Source: Pantoea sp. GD03673 (GTDB lineage Bacteria; Pseudomonadota; Gammaproteobacteria; Enterobacterales; Enterobacteriaceae). From it: a stretch of DNA of 64,000 nt. The notes under the pieces are model-generated. The model had not been told where the DNA came from and ran no database searches. It saw only the letters and a list, made by a program, of their open reading frames with translations. Positions 54,414 to 64,000 of this stretch are shown in pieces. A program made the translations under genes and the position numbers. The first letter of the stretch is position 1. Each line of letters begins with the position of its first letter. The stretch is from the NCBI RefSeq assembly GCF_029844725.1, contig NZ_JAOCKJ010000001.1, positions 620,001 through 684,000 on the forward strand. Reading direction: 5' to 3'.

Positions 54414-55382
54414 TCAGCGACGGTCGCGCAGCCGTTGCCGCGTGGCGGGGGGCACCGCGGCCCACAAACTGCAGACACGGCCATCCAGCTCCTGATACCA
54501 GGGCGCAATATGCTGCAGCGCCTCTTCGCCAGGATGCACCTGAATCGTTCCCGATTCAGCATCAATGCTAATCAGTCGGTTAATAAATAGCCGCTGTAAA
54601 TCACTGCGTAAAAACAGGCCGTTATCGATGCTGTTGTCCGCCAGGACACCATCATCGCCTTCCTGCGTGTCGATATGGCAGGCTTCGACCCACGGCCAGT
54701 TGTGGCGTTCGGTCAGCTGGGTTCCGGTCATCACGCAGGCACCATATCGCGCTTTAACACCGGCGCTGAATTCCGCCTGGCTGGCGCGCTGAAGCACGCG
54801 GGCTTTAACGCGGCGTCCAACTTCCGTTCCCGGCATCACCGCCGCAGGAACTTTGTGCTGCGGGGTGCTCAGCACCACAATGAACTGAATACGCTGCGAC
54901 TGCGGAAAACAGGGATCGGCCTGCGGATTAAAGAGCTGCCAGTAAATGTCTTCATCATCCTGATGCATCAGCACCAGTTTGTAGCCGCGACTGTTTAACA
55001 GATTTTGTGCCGTAGCGGATTGTGGATCGATCATCGCGAAGACCTGGCTGTTGCCCATCACTTTCCACAGGTTGTCGCGCTTCTCGTTGTCGCTGCGACG
55101 AAAATAGAGGAAAGAGAGATTCTGCTTAAGGTAGTGCTCAAAGCGACGCAGGTAATTTTTACGCTCGTTATCACTGGAGATAAACAGCAGATCCTCCAGC
55201 GGGCTGTTGCTCTCTTCCCGTGCGAATACCGCACGGATCTTCAGCGTGCGCAGGCCGGTTGACGGGCTCAGCAAGGCGCGCGCCGTCAGCTCTTTATCAT
55301 CAGGGTATTGCAACGCATAACGCCGGGCGATCTCCTCGAAGGTCAGCCGCTCACCCGGTAACAGGTCGTAATTGAAGCGCAT
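54414..55382 (-). CDS. HNH-endonuclease-like protein, 322 aa
   Basis: Predicted cytoplasmic protein. The C-terminal ~110 residues carry an HNH_2-type signature: CVMTGTQLTERHNWPWVEACHI, then DNSIDNGLFLRSDLQRLF. The N-terminal ~200 residues have no recognised fold. Starts at ATG 55382 after GTGGAG. It lies between fliA and the glycosyltransferase genes on the flagellar strand, but nothing in its sequence connects it to motility. Similar HNH proteins can be defence nucleases or domesticated mobile genes. Substrate unknown. Confidence 0.8.
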   Translation of the reverse strand: MRFNYDLLPGERLTFEEIARRYALQYPDDKELTARALLSPSTGLRTLKIRAVFAREESNSPLEDLLFISSDNERKNYLRRFEHYLKQNLSFLYFRRSDNEKRDNLWKVMGNSQVFAMIDPQSATAQNLLNSRGYKLVLMHQDDEDIYWQLFNPQADPCFPQSQRIQFIVVLSTPQHKVPAAVMPGTEVGRRVKARVLQRASQAEFSAGVKARYGACVMTGTQLTERHNWPWVEACHIDTQEGDDGVLADNSIDNGLFLRSDLQRLFINRLISIDAESGTIQVHPGEEALQHIAPWYQELDGRVCSLWAAVPPATRQRLRDRR

Positions 55383-55504
55383 GGACACTCCACAAAGTTA
55401 AAATCAAAAAATGATGTTGTTCTGTGAAGAGTTATCGGCAGACCGGGGGGGAACTGTAACGGGCGGGGTGATCATCCTTGTCTGACTGCGATGGGCGATG
55501 TGCT

Positions 55505-55545
55505 AAAAAAACCTGCACGGGACGGATACGCCTGCGTACCCGTCC
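55505..55545 (-). terminator. Rho-independent terminator after the first large glycosyltransferase
   Basis: On the minus strand GACGGGTACGC-AG-GCGTATCCGTC forms an imperfect hairpin, followed by CCGTGCAGG and seven T. It lies directly after the glycosyltransferase stop and before the HNH gene, so that gene needs its own promoter. Confidence 0.65.
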
Positions 55546-55553
55546 TCCCGGTT

Positions 55554-58500
55554 TTAGCACGCCTGGCCGGTCAGCCATGCTGGCCGTTCACCCTGCTGAT
55601 AAATCCGGTCTGCATTCACTTCCTGATAGATAGTTTCACCCAGGCTGCGCAATAACGGTGGATTGCTGATCATTTTGTTAATCATAAACCGCCACTGCGA
55701 CGTTTTATTTTTAACACGCTCAACGCTCCTTATCTCTTTATAAGCGTCATGATCGCTGGCAAGCACCGGGTAACCGCAGGCACCTAACTGCGCAATGACC
55801 TGATGCCCTTCCGCCTGATTCAGCACAGAATCGGAAAGGGGTGCAAGCGCAAGGTCTAATCTGAGCGACTGAAACATCTCCGGCAGCCTGTTTTGCGGCA
55901 CTTTACGATGATATTCATGGATCCAGGGTTTCCACGCGTCAGGACAGGCACCGTAGATAATCCAGCAGACGCGCTCACTCATCTCTTTAATCAGCGCTTC
56001 AATATGTCGCCAGTCTTCCGGGAGCAAATCCGCTAGCACGATGCCCACTCTGGGCTTCTCGTGGTGGTCGGATGGACGCGGACTGGCCGGGATAAGTTGC
56101 TGCCAGTCGGTGCTGAGTTTGTCAGCCTGCAGGACGACGTGTTGATGGCGGAACAGCTTCAGTGCAGCGGCATTTCTGACCACCAGCAGATCGGCGTTCC
56201 GCAGAATCTCATCACGACCAGAGTGATGACTCTCCGTGCTGAACGACGCCCTGCTCACCTCAACGATAAAGCGGGTGTCAGGGAACAGATGCCGGTTCCT
56301 GAACAGCCACCCGTTTTTGTGGGCCATCACATCGCTCATCACCACACACTCAGGCTTGATCCTGTAAAGTTCCGCTGCCGGGACATGCGGGCATATCAGG
56401 GTGTGCAGGCCGTTACCGGAATCCGACAGTGACAGCGCGCGCGCTTTTACACGCTGCGATTCCGCAGTGTCTTTGGCATTAAACAAAAATAACGCGTTGA
56501 GCGTTAAGCCCAGACGGGCTGCTATCCGCGAACGATCATTCTCCCGTTCATAACGCTCACCCTGCCAGGAGAGGTTCGGATTCACCGCAGGATCGCTGGC
56601 TAACCGGCCAATCCATTTTTCTGAAAACAGCGAATCGCCGACGGTGAGTTCTGCCTCTGCCTTGATCTCATCGCAGCACACCCGCGACTGAGGCACGGCT
56701 AACGTCACCGTTTCCTTATCAGAAGCCCTTAACAGCAGATCGGCGATCGCCTCATTTACCGTCGGCAGCTGTTCATTCAGCCCTCCAGCCTGCTGGCAGG
56801 ATGCGGTTCGTAGCATGATACATTCACTGCTGAGCAGTAAATGTTGTCGTGGCACCCACAGTGCTGGCGAGTCTGCATGCGCCGGGGATAACGGATCGAA
56901 GTGACTGCGCGCCGCGCCCTCAACCACGCCGGGGGAATAGAGGCGGTTACGTTTATTTGTTAAAAACGGCGCACAGGCGAGGAGTTCAGAACGTCCGCAA
57001 TGGTTCAGCAAGGCGTTCAGCCACGCTGTATTGTTAAAATAAATGCCGCAGGACAGATAAAGTGTAAATTCGCCCCGCGCCACTGAGAGAGCATAATTGA
57101 GCGCGCTGACGTTGCTGATTTTCTCATCAACGAAATAGACTCTGAAGATGTCCTCATTCATACCGGATAGTGAGGATAGCCATGTTCTGACACGCGCATC
57201 CTGTGACAGGTTATCAATGAAAATGATTTCATAGTCGGTATCCGTGACGGTATCGACAAACGTCGAAAGCATCCGCTTAACCTGATCAATTGCATCTTCT
57301 ACGACAATAACGACGCTAAGCTTTTTAATGCCGGCGTCAGGGTAATGTATAACAAACGCGCCCTTCTCTTTTTCAATCGAAGCGCCGCTGTACCCTCTCA
57401 GGGTCAGGTGTTCTGCCAGCAAAGCCTGCTTTAACGCGTCGTGATGATTGTCTGCTGACAACACCGTCAGCACGGGCAGCGGGATATGCTGAATGTCAGC
57501 CATAAGCCGTGCGTTAACCAGCGGGAATAACAAATCCATTTCAACCGTCTGGTGTGAAATGTGGCGCGATTTAACAATCTCCAGGCACAATTCACGTCTG
57601 AAGAAAGCGCCCCTTGCAAAGCATTCCGGCATTGCTAAAAAGTAATCCAGGTCAAAATCGGGCAGGAAAAGGGACGATGTTCTCCCGTCCGACTCCAGAG
57701 CGAGCCGGTCTGAATAAAAGGCCAGTGCAGTCGCCATTTTCTCGCTGAACAGAGAAAGACTGGCGAAAAGAGTCGGATGGATTCTGTCGCCAGGGCGCAG
57801 GAACAGTATCCATTCATGCTGGTCTTCAGCCAGCAGGTGACTTAACCCGCGGCTGAAGTTTTCGGGTTTGAGATCCTCATCGCTCATTTCCGCAATCGCG
57901 CAGAGTTTAACATTCACATTCAGCGTGTGAAGTGAGGTGAGTGTTGCGTCGAGTGCCTGCTTTGATGCAGTGTCCTGCAGGATCACAACGCTGAGGGACA
58001 GACTGCCACCGGCTTCAGCCCGCGCGTTTTCAGGCACGGGATACCGGGCAAGCCAGTTTTCCGTTGAAACAAACTTCTCTTCACTTTTCTTATTGGCAGC
58101 CGCCTGGGTTTTACTGAAAAAGTGGGTAAGCTGCTGTGAGAAGTTTGCTTCAAATTTTCGCATGTGTTCGCGCACTTTATAAAGCCCGGCACGCGTCCTC
58201 TCCAGTTCGGCGGGATCGTCACTAAAGCAGACGCCCGCCCCGCCCATGTCGCGAATCGACGCGTCAGAGATGGCGAACTTTTCATACCCCCTGGCGACCA
58301 GAGAAACCACCGGCACCCCACACAACGCCGCGAGGTTGCAGGTCCCGGACCATTCGAAGGTGTACATCACCGAGGCCGACTTTAAAATCTCTGCCAGCTC
58401 CGCCAGAGGGTGAGGATTTTTAACCGAAATAACCGTGATATCGTCGGGTAACGTCGTAAAATCGACTTTCTCTTCGGGCACCCGATTCAGATAAAGCAGT

Positions 58501-58946
58501 GTTGTCGTTCTGACTCTGCCGTCATCCGAGAACATTTCTAAATCCGGGCCGACCATCGTTAAAAAATTAACGTCAGGTTCTTTGACAATCAGCTGCGAGC
58601 TATACCAGAAGAAGAGATCCTCTTCAGTTTCATCAAGGCGATTTCCATTAAGCAGCGCTTCATGATTCAGCATATAGCGCACGCAGACTTCCGCCTTAAT
58701 CGGATTACCGGAATAGATTTCAGGGTAAACGGCGATGGGTATCCGTTCCGCTTTATGCCGGGCATAAATATCCCCGTCCAGCACTGGCGTATTCCAGGCA
58801 GGATTGACGATATCGCAGTTTGCCATCCACGCATTGCCGCCATGCAGATTGATTTGATGGCAGAGTTTGTGCAAAGCCTGAATACCACCGGATGACTCCC
58901 GATAGTCAGGGGAAAATATATAATAAGGGTGTTTATAGTCAGACAT
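55554..58946 (-). CDS. Multidomain glycosyltransferase, probably flagellin-modifying, 1130 aa
   Basis: N-terminal ~300 residues look like a GT-B-type half (YYIFSPDYRESSGGIQALHK, YTFEWSGTCNLAALCGVPVV). Residues ~315-560 and ~565-800 contain two GT2-like regions (LSVVILQDTASKQALDATL; LSVVIVVEDAIDQVKRML with FIDNLSQDAR). The last ~270 residues are again GT-B-like (PRVGIVLADLLPEDWRHIEA, CGYPVLASDHDAYKEI). No signal or membrane segment, so it acts in the cytoplasm. Start ATG 58946 follows CCGGAG. Two genes from fliC on the same strand, it probably adds or extends glycans on flagellin; LPS or exopolysaccharide synthesis is the alternative. Confidence 0.8.
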   Translation of the reverse strand: MSDYKHPYYIFSPDYRESSGGIQALHKLCHQINLHGGNAWMANCDIVNPAWNTPVLDGDIYARHKAERIPIAVYPEIYSGNPIKAEVCVRYMLNHEALLNGNRLDETEEDLFFWYSSQLIVKEPDVNFLTMVGPDLEMFSDDGRVRTTTLLYLNRVPEEKVDFTTLPDDITVISVKNPHPLAELAEILKSASVMYTFEWSGTCNLAALCGVPVVSLVARGYEKFAISDASIRDMGGAGVCFSDDPAELERTRAGLYKVREHMRKFEANFSQQLTHFFSKTQAAANKKSEEKFVSTENWLARYPVPENARAEAGGSLSLSVVILQDTASKQALDATLTSLHTLNVNVKLCAIAEMSDEDLKPENFSRGLSHLLAEDQHEWILFLRPGDRIHPTLFASLSLFSEKMATALAFYSDRLALESDGRTSSLFLPDFDLDYFLAMPECFARGAFFRRELCLEIVKSRHISHQTVEMDLLFPLVNARLMADIQHIPLPVLTVLSADNHHDALKQALLAEHLTLRGYSGASIEKEKGAFVIHYPDAGIKKLSVVIVVEDAIDQVKRMLSTFVDTVTDTDYEIIFIDNLSQDARVRTWLSSLSGMNEDIFRVYFVDEKISNVSALNYALSVARGEFTLYLSCGIYFNNTAWLNALLNHCGRSELLACAPFLTNKRNRLYSPGVVEGAARSHFDPLSPAHADSPALWVPRQHLLLSSECIMLRTASCQQAGGLNEQLPTVNEAIADLLLRASDKETVTLAVPQSRVCCDEIKAEAELTVGDSLFSEKWIGRLASDPAVNPNLSWQGERYERENDRSRIAARLGLTLNALFLFNAKDTAESQRVKARALSLSDSGNGLHTLICPHVPAAELYRIKPECVVMSDVMAHKNGWLFRNRHLFPDTRFIVEVSRASFSTESHHSGRDEILRNADLLVVRNAAALKLFRHQHVVLQADKLSTDWQQLIPASPRPSDHHEKPRVGIVLADLLPEDWRHIEALIKEMSERVCWIIYGACPDAWKPWIHEYHRKVPQNRLPEMFQSLRLDLALAPLSDSVLNQAEGHQVIAQLGACGYPVLASDHDAYKEIRSVERVKNKTSQWRFMINKMISNPPLLRSLGETIYQEVNADRIYQQGERPAWLTGQAC

Positions 58947-59003
58947 TGCCACTCCGGCCTGCCACAGTGATGAAATCGCTTAACCCATCTGCGTTCTGCG
59001 CTG

Positions 59004-59041
59004 TTTCAGGCCATCTGAAAAGTTGATCAGACGGCCTGAAA
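59004..59041. other. Hairpin between the two large glycosyltransferase genes
   Basis: TTTCAGGCC-A-TCTGA (59004-59018) pairs with TCAGA-C-GGCCTGAAA (59027-59041) around an eight-base loop. No T-run follows on either strand; it may attenuate transcription or protect the mRNA end. Confidence 0.6.
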
Positions 59042-59063
59042 AGTTAACAGGTGCCAGCCTCAA

Positions 59064-62000
59064 TCAGGGCTGCCATGCCTTTGCCCACAGGCGCAGGCTC
59101 TCGCCTGTCAGCATCCAGTTTTGTCGGATCTCAGCCTGCAGTTCCCGCCCCATTTTTGCACTGGCATCGGGGTCGGCAAGATGCATGCGGATAGCCTCGC
59201 GCCAGTCAATAAACCGGTTATTGACCCGGGTAACCGGAAGATTGTCGTCACGATAACAGGCAACGTTACTGCAAATAACCGGCACGCCGCAGGCACCGTA
59301 TTCCAGTAATCGCAGATTACTTTTGCAGGCGTTGAAGATGTTGTCTTCAACCGGTGCCAGCGCCAGATCGAGATTAAGGGACGCGAGCGCTGCAGGATAA
59401 AGCGTGAGATCCACCCCACTGTGAACCTCATGCACATAGGGCCGGAGTTTATCCGGGCACATCCCCATAAAGACCCATTCAACATCAGCCGAAAATTCCC
59501 GGACGATATCGAAAATCATTTCAAGATCGCCGCGATGACTGACGCCACCGGCCCAGCCCACTCGGGGTTTCTTGCCCTGCTGACGCAGTGAATGAAGCCT
59601 GCCCCAGGCCTCTGAGGGAAGGCGATTTTTCATCACCACAATGTCAGGATGCATATCACGCATCGCGTCGGCCAGTGGCGCGGTCGAGACCACAAAGCGG
59701 TCAAAAAAGCTCAGGCTTTTGCGTACTAACTTTGCCGTTTCCTGCTTATAAGCGTGACGGCCATGATGCTTCATGGGCAGATTAATAATGTAATCATCCA
59801 GCTCAAACACTTTGAAGACGTTGTGGAGTTTGCTGACCCGCTCCATCCAGTTATGGAATGCAGGTGCATACCGGCGCTGGATAATCAGGCTGTCGGGTCT
59901 GAACTGCCCCATTTCACTCAGTGTCAGAAGCGTCATGCCGCTTTTTCCCTGAGCAACGCCTTCCGCTATCATCGCCTCAAGCGGTTGCGTAATACGATAA
60001 TGTCCGCAACCGTACACATCGGCATTATGCGCCAGGAATGTGGGCAGATTTTCTGCTCTGACCGTCAGCCCGTTCACATCATCGTTTCTTAATTCGAAGT
60101 GACGGCTTCTCAGTGACAGATTGGGGTTATAGGCAGGATCACTGGCGACGACCGGCATCCATTCAGCATAAATTTTATCTTCTTCCAGCTGCTTTAATTT
60201 GCTGGATGTCTGCACCGTTTCATCCGGGAACGGGCTGGTGCGGGCTGCGGGGCGGTGTAAACGGGCATACGGCGTCCAGACCGTCAGATACCCCAGCTCT
60301 CGCGCTTTCAGACAGAGATCAACATCCGCATACAGGCGCTTGTCCTGATCAAATCCCCCCAGCTCATCGAAGACCGATTTACGCATCAGCACCAGATCAC
60401 CCGAAACGGCACTGTAGTTCTGATCGACGTTCATGCGCCCCAGATAGTTGGCATCTTTGTCGTCATTGCCCCTGAAGACTTCACCCACCGCACCGTTTAC
60501 ACCGAGGACGTAGCCTGCATGCCTGATCTTGTTGTCAGACGAGAGATGCTTGCCACCAACCGCAAACACTTCCGGTCGCAGTCCATGATTCAGGAGATTG
60601 TCGAGCCATTCACCGTCTGTGACCGCCATTTCACAATGCATAAAAAGCAGATAGTCGCCGGTGGCCTGTTCCGCGGCCAGATTAGCCATGGCGCTGTGAC
60701 GGAAAGCGCCGTTAAAGCGGGCCGTTTTTATGCGGGCAGGATCAACGCCTGCAATGTCTGACACCCATTTGTCCCGCTCAGGCGTTCCCTGGTTATCGCA
60801 GATGATGATCATCTCATAACGGTGATAAGTCGTTTTTTCCAGCACGGTCGTGACGCAACTAATCAGCGAGGCGAGATGCCAGTTAGCCAGAATGATGATG
60901 GAGACAACCGGCTTATCGGGATGGTTGTAACGTAAACGGTAATTGAAAAAGTTATCTAATGCCGCCCGTCCATCGGGATAGCCACGGTTTTGCAAATGCC
61001 GCTCAATGATGGCCACATCTTCAAGGATGTCCCTGCTTTTCAGCTGCCCTGTTAACAGCGGCTCCGCACTATGACCAATACTGTCAAATCCCTGAGATTC
61101 AATCAGCTTAACAATGAGATCAAATTCAGCCGACGCGGGATAATCAGCATCCAGTCCTTCGGCAGCTAACAGTAGTTCCCGGCGGAATAGCCAGTGTTGC
61201 GCCATCGTTTTGGGGGAACTGAGCAACAAATCAAGATTAAAATCGGGCCTGAACGCGGCACCCATTGGCGCATTATCAATGTAGAAAAATTCATCAGCAT
61301 AGAGCGCTAAACAGGTGTTTTCAGCGAGAAGCATTTTGCTTAATGCGATCACACCAGAGGCGTGCAGAACAGTGGTTGCCTCCAGAAACATCACCCACTG
61401 GTCTTCACGTTCATGGATGAGTTGATTGATAACAGGGATGCGGCTCTGCTCTGTGGCGGCATAGCATTCAGCATCCGTGTCGGGAATAACGTCGATGGCA
61501 ATGATGACCGGTTCAAACCGGATGCCCACTGTTGCTGTCTGGCTGATTGAGCGTAAAAGCGCATCCAGACCGGCGGCGGTGTCGTGCGTAACGGTAATGA
61601 CTGCCAGCACGCTGATGGGATGCGCGTGCGTCGCGGCCAGATCCACTAACATCTTGTGCTGCAGAGGATTCAGGGTGCGTGAACCTCGCCACGTCGCGAG
61701 CGTGCCTAAGGTAAAGTTCTTCTGCTGCTCTTCAGCAAGATTTTTAAGGCTGAACAGATCGGGTTGCGCCAGCGAGGCAACGCGGACCAGTTGTGGGTCA
61801 TGCCCGACATCAAACCCGCTTTCGTGACGGATTTTTTCATATAACGCTTCACGCCCGTTCCTGAAAATATCGTCACTTTCACGCTGATGAGGCTGAAACT
61901 CCACGTCTGAAGCACGCACACTGCACAGCGGCGCGGCAAACCAGAGAAGGTGGCTGTGGCTCAGATGATGGTGGTAAATGACCAGCGCCGGAACCGCCTG

Positions 62001-62582
62001 CAATGCCGGTTCTCCGGTGGTGAGCAGTGACTGATCGATCAGGCTGCTGGTGAGATCGTCGCGATAAAACAGCGCTGCGGTCAGTTCGCCCGGCAGGCTG
62101 TACGCTTTCAGTGTCTGATTACGCAGCAAATCCTGGCCGTTGATAATACAATTTTCGCTGTTCAGCGCTGATGTGGAGATAAGCTCGGGCAGGACTTCAT
62201 CCTGTGGACCTATCCGCTCCCGACGGGAGATCGCTACCCGACACGCAGGGTGTGCCATCAGTCCGGCCACTAACGTGGAGACGCAGACCGGTTTCAGAAG
62301 ATCGGCATCGGACAGGAACTTGATATATTTTCCGCGCGCCGCGCTAACGGCAGCCTGATAAACCGGTCCGGTTTCGTCGTCGATTTTGACATAGCGGAGA
62401 AGGTGGCCGTGTTGATCAAGATAACTTTCGAGCTTCTTGTGAATAAAAGGGGCATCACTGTAATCAGCCACAATGATTTCGATATGCGGGTAATCCTGGC
62501 TGAGTGCGCTGTCGAGCGCGCGCGTAAACCAGGCTGAAGCCCCTGCGGTAATAATAATGCTGACCAGATCGTGTTGATGCAT
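59064..62582 (-). CDS. Multidomain glycosyltransferase next to fliC, 1172 aa
   Basis: Start at ATG 62582 after GAGAGAG. Three GT2-like regions: about 5-220 (LVSIIITAGASAWFTRALDS, FLSDADLLKP), about 330-540 (ISVLAVITVTHDTAAGLDAL) and about 560-800 (VVSIIILANWHLASLISCVT, LYADVDLCLKARELGYLTVW). The third carries the canonical GT2 DxD/ED pattern best. A C-terminal GT-B-like domain follows (about 840-1172: KPRVGWAGGVSHRGDLEMIF, LLEYGACGVPVICSNVACYR). The cytoplasmic, repeat-domain layout resembles flagellin glycosyltransferases of other Gram-negative bacteria. The gene immediately follows fliC, supporting flagellin modification. Donor sugar unknown. Confidence 0.82.
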   Translation of the reverse strand: MHQHDLVSIIITAGASAWFTRALDSALSQDYPHIEIIVADYSDAPFIHKKLESYLDQHGHLLRYVKIDDETGPVYQAAVSAARGKYIKFLSDADLLKPVCVSTLVAGLMAHPACRVAISRRERIGPQDEVLPELISTSALNSENCIINGQDLLRNQTLKAYSLPGELTAALFYRDDLTSSLIDQSLLTTGEPALQAVPALVIYHHHLSHSHLLWFAAPLCSVRASDVEFQPHQRESDDIFRNGREALYEKIRHESGFDVGHDPQLVRVASLAQPDLFSLKNLAEEQQKNFTLGTLATWRGSRTLNPLQHKMLVDLAATHAHPISVLAVITVTHDTAAGLDALLRSISQTATVGIRFEPVIIAIDVIPDTDAECYAATEQSRIPVINQLIHEREDQWVMFLEATTVLHASGVIALSKMLLAENTCLALYADEFFYIDNAPMGAAFRPDFNLDLLLSSPKTMAQHWLFRRELLLAAEGLDADYPASAEFDLIVKLIESQGFDSIGHSAEPLLTGQLKSRDILEDVAIIERHLQNRGYPDGRAALDNFFNYRLRYNHPDKPVVSIIILANWHLASLISCVTTVLEKTTYHRYEMIIICDNQGTPERDKWVSDIAGVDPARIKTARFNGAFRHSAMANLAAEQATGDYLLFMHCEMAVTDGEWLDNLLNHGLRPEVFAVGGKHLSSDNKIRHAGYVLGVNGAVGEVFRGNDDKDANYLGRMNVDQNYSAVSGDLVLMRKSVFDELGGFDQDKRLYADVDLCLKARELGYLTVWTPYARLHRPAARTSPFPDETVQTSSKLKQLEEDKIYAEWMPVVASDPAYNPNLSLRSRHFELRNDDVNGLTVRAENLPTFLAHNADVYGCGHYRITQPLEAMIAEGVAQGKSGMTLLTLSEMGQFRPDSLIIQRRYAPAFHNWMERVSKLHNVFKVFELDDYIINLPMKHHGRHAYKQETAKLVRKSLSFFDRFVVSTAPLADAMRDMHPDIVVMKNRLPSEAWGRLHSLRQQGKKPRVGWAGGVSHRGDLEMIFDIVREFSADVEWVFMGMCPDKLRPYVHEVHSGVDLTLYPAALASLNLDLALAPVEDNIFNACKSNLRLLEYGACGVPVICSNVACYRDDNLPVTRVNNRFIDWREAIRMHLADPDASAKMGRELQAEIRQNWMLTGESLRLWAKAWQP

Positions 62583-62737
62583 TTTACTCTCTCTCACTGA
62601 CTCCTCTTAGTCATGATCGACTGAGAGCAGCGCACATTTTGCTTTAGCATAATCTTTGTGCCTGGGTTCAATCGGAGAAGTAAAACAGCAAACAGGGGCT
62701 AATCTGCCAGAACGGCAACGCAGTCCTCGTTTTCAGC

Positions 62738-62768
62738 CAAAAAAAACCCCGCCGAAGCGAGGTTTTTT
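62738..62768 (-). terminator. Rho-independent terminator after fliC
   Basis: On the minus strand AACCTCGC-TTC-GGCGGGGTT (one G:T pair) followed by a run of eight T. It lies about 20 bases after the fliC stop and separates it from the glycosyltransferase gene. Confidence 0.88.
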
Positions 62769-62790
62769 ACGTTGATTCAGTAAGAATCGA

Positions 62791-63990
62791 TTAGCCCTGC
62801 AGCAGAGACAGAACCTGCTGTGGAACCTGGTTAGCTTTTGCCAACACTGAGTTACCAGCCTGCTGTACGATCTGCGCTTTAGACATGTTTGAAACTTCAG
62901 TTGCGTAGTCAGCATCCTGGATACGAGACTGTGCAGCTGACAGGTTAGTGGTGGTGTTGCTCAGGTTAGTCACGGCTGAGTTCAGACGGTTCTGAATCGC
63001 ACCCAGTGAAGAACGGAACTTGTCCACGCTTGCAATCGCTTCGTCCAGTTTAGCCAGTGGGCTTGATGATGCGCCAGTGGTCAGGCTAGACAGGCTCATG
63101 TTAGAGGTGTCCAGTTTGAACGCTGCTTTGCCTGCAGTCGTTGCAGTATCCGCTGACTGTGGGTCAACTGCGACGAAGAAGGACTGAGACGCGCCGCTGG
63201 CGATATCAAAGCCATTTGCTTTCAGGTTGTTGGTTTCAGCAGCGCTTGCTGAAGCAACGGTGACTTTAGCAAACATTTTGCCGTTGTCATCTTTGTACAC
63301 AGTACCAGAATCAACAGTCACACCTGACGCTGCAACACCCAGACGGGTAGACAGGGCATTAGCACTTGATTCAGCAACAGTTGCGCCAGTTACGTTGGTG
63401 GTTGAACCGTAAGCTGCTTTGAACTCTGTTGCGCCAGCTGCAGTTGGGGTGCCTGCCGGGCCGTTGACGTTGAAGCTATCCAGACCCAGGGTCTTGGAGT
63501 CGATTTTTTTCAGGTCGATAGTGATGGTTTCGCCATCATTTGCACCAACCTGGATGTTCATTTTGCCGTCTTTAGCCAGCACGTTCACGCCGTTGAACTG
63601 GGTCTGACCAGATACGCGGTCAATCTCGTCCAGACGTGATTTGATTTCGTCCTGGATTGAAGATTTGTCAGAATCTGAGTTAGTACCGCTTGAAGCCTGT
63701 ACAGTCAGCTCACGGATACGCTGTAAGTTGTTGTTGATTTCTGACAGCGCGCCTTCAGTAGTCTGCGCAGCAGAGATACCGTCGTTGGCGTTACGAGCAG
63801 CCTGAGTCAGGCCTTTGATGTTAGAGGTGAAACGGTTGGCAATTGCCTGACCAGCAGCGTCATCTTTCGCGCTGTTGATACGTAAACCAGAAGACAGACG
63901 CTCCATTGAAGTAGACAGAGCTGACTGGTTCTTGTTGATGTTGTTCTGAGTGATCAGCGAGAGGCTGTTGGTATTAATGACTTGGGCCAT
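62791..63990 (-). CDS. fliC: Flagellin FliC
   Basis: 399 aa. Conserved N-terminal D0/D1 region ([40 protein letters not shown]) and C-terminal D1/D0 (about 310-399, ending [13 protein letters not shown]). The central domain is short and rich in Ser, Thr and Ala (about 175-300: [32 protein letters not shown]), the likely surface-exposed part and candidate site of O-glycosylation by the neighbouring enzymes. The filament is exported through the flagellar type III apparatus without a cleaved signal. Transcription is expected from a sigma-28 promoter just outside the window; only 10 bases upstream of the ATG are visible. Confidence 0.97.
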   Translation of the reverse strand: MAQVINTNSLSLITQNNINKNQSALSTSMERLSSGLRINSAKDDAAGQAIANRFTSNIKGLTQAARNANDGISAAQTTEGALSEINNNLQRIRELTVQASSGTNSDSDKSSIQDEIKSRLDEIDRVSGQTQFNGVNVLAKDGKMNIQVGANDGETITIDLKKIDSKTLGLDSFNVNGPAGTPTAAGATEFKAAYGSTTNVTGATVAESSANALSTRLGVAASGVTVDSGTVYKDDNGKMFAKVTVASASAAETNNLKANGFDIASGASQSFFVAVDPQSADTATTAGKAAFKLDTSNMSLSSLTTGASSSPLAKLDEAIASVDKFRSSLGAIQNRLNSAVTNLSNTTTNLSAAQSRIQDADYATEVSNMSKAQIVQQAGNSVLAKANQVPQQVLSLLQG

Positions 63991-64000
63991 GATAAATTTT

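Noticed and set aside
59004..59041. Neisserial DNA-uptake sequence (GCCGTCTGAA-like) in the hairpin
   Set aside because: Only nine of ten bases match, it occurs once, and the host is an enterobacterium; coincidental similarity inside an inverted repeat.

Overview
The window looks like chromosomal DNA of an Erwiniaceae-type enterobacterium (Pantoea/Erwinia). It shows close relatives of the E. coli basRS, msrA, phoH, efeUOB, putPA, tcyJLN-dcyD and fliAZ genes. It also carries an Erwiniaceae-style type VI secretion (T6SS) locus and a flagellin gene preceded by very large glycosyltransferases. Genus assignment is inference; no 16S or MLST gene is present.

Layout. (1) 1-3.4 kb: the end of eptA, the basR-basS (pmrAB) polymyxin/iron two-component system, a 39-codon membrane peptide read toward basS behind a PmrA-box-like sequence, a frameshifted flavin-reductase gene, and msrA. 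(2) 3.6-4.25 kb: a tRNA-Ser(GGA) gene followed by three ~170-bp tandem repeats. Each repeat ends with a copy of the tRNA 3' end, as in the E. coli tyrT/rtT arrangement. (3) 4.5-35.4 kb: a T6SS island, all on the minus strand, between tRNA-Ser and phoH. It reads tssB-tssC-tssK-tssL-tagL-(hcp)-(clpV)-vgrG-cell-wall effector-two exported candidate immunity proteins-PAAR-401-aa membrane protein-tssM-(remnant)-tssF-tssG-tssJ-vgrG-VRR-NUC effector-TsiV immunity. It ends in a graveyard of a truncated vgrG copy, frameshifted effector/immunity pieces and orphan immunity genes. (4) 35.9-40.6 kb: phoH and the ferrous-iron importer operon efeUOB, with a Fur box upstream of efeU. (5) 40.7-46.6 kb: divergent putP/putA with four PutA-type GTTGCA operator motifs between them. 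(6) 46.6-49 kb: GC-rich palindromic repeats and an acyltransferase-3 gene. (7) 49.5-64 kb: tcyN-tcyL-tcyJ-dcyD, fliZ, fliA, an HNH-nuclease-like gene, two giant multidomain glycosyltransferases and fliC, all minus strand.

How it fits together. The T6SS locus keeps apparently intact membrane-complex genes (tssJ, tssL, tssM, tagL), baseplate genes (tssF, tssG, tssK), one sheath gene (tssC) and two vgrG-effector-immunity modules. However, hcp is a deleted and frameshifted relic, and clpV survives only as a 236-codon in-frame deletion product lacking its ATPase cores. tssB has a one-base frameshift near its end, and I find no tssA or tssE. The best reading is a decaying secretion apparatus whose effector/immunity cargo is still maintained, possibly served by another T6SS elsewhere in the genome. 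The fliC end probably makes glycosylated flagellin, driven by FliA.

Caution: several lesions (flavin reductase, tssB, the small immunity-like pseudogene) are single-base differences in short homopolymers and could be sequencing errors. The clpV and hcp deletions cannot be explained that way.
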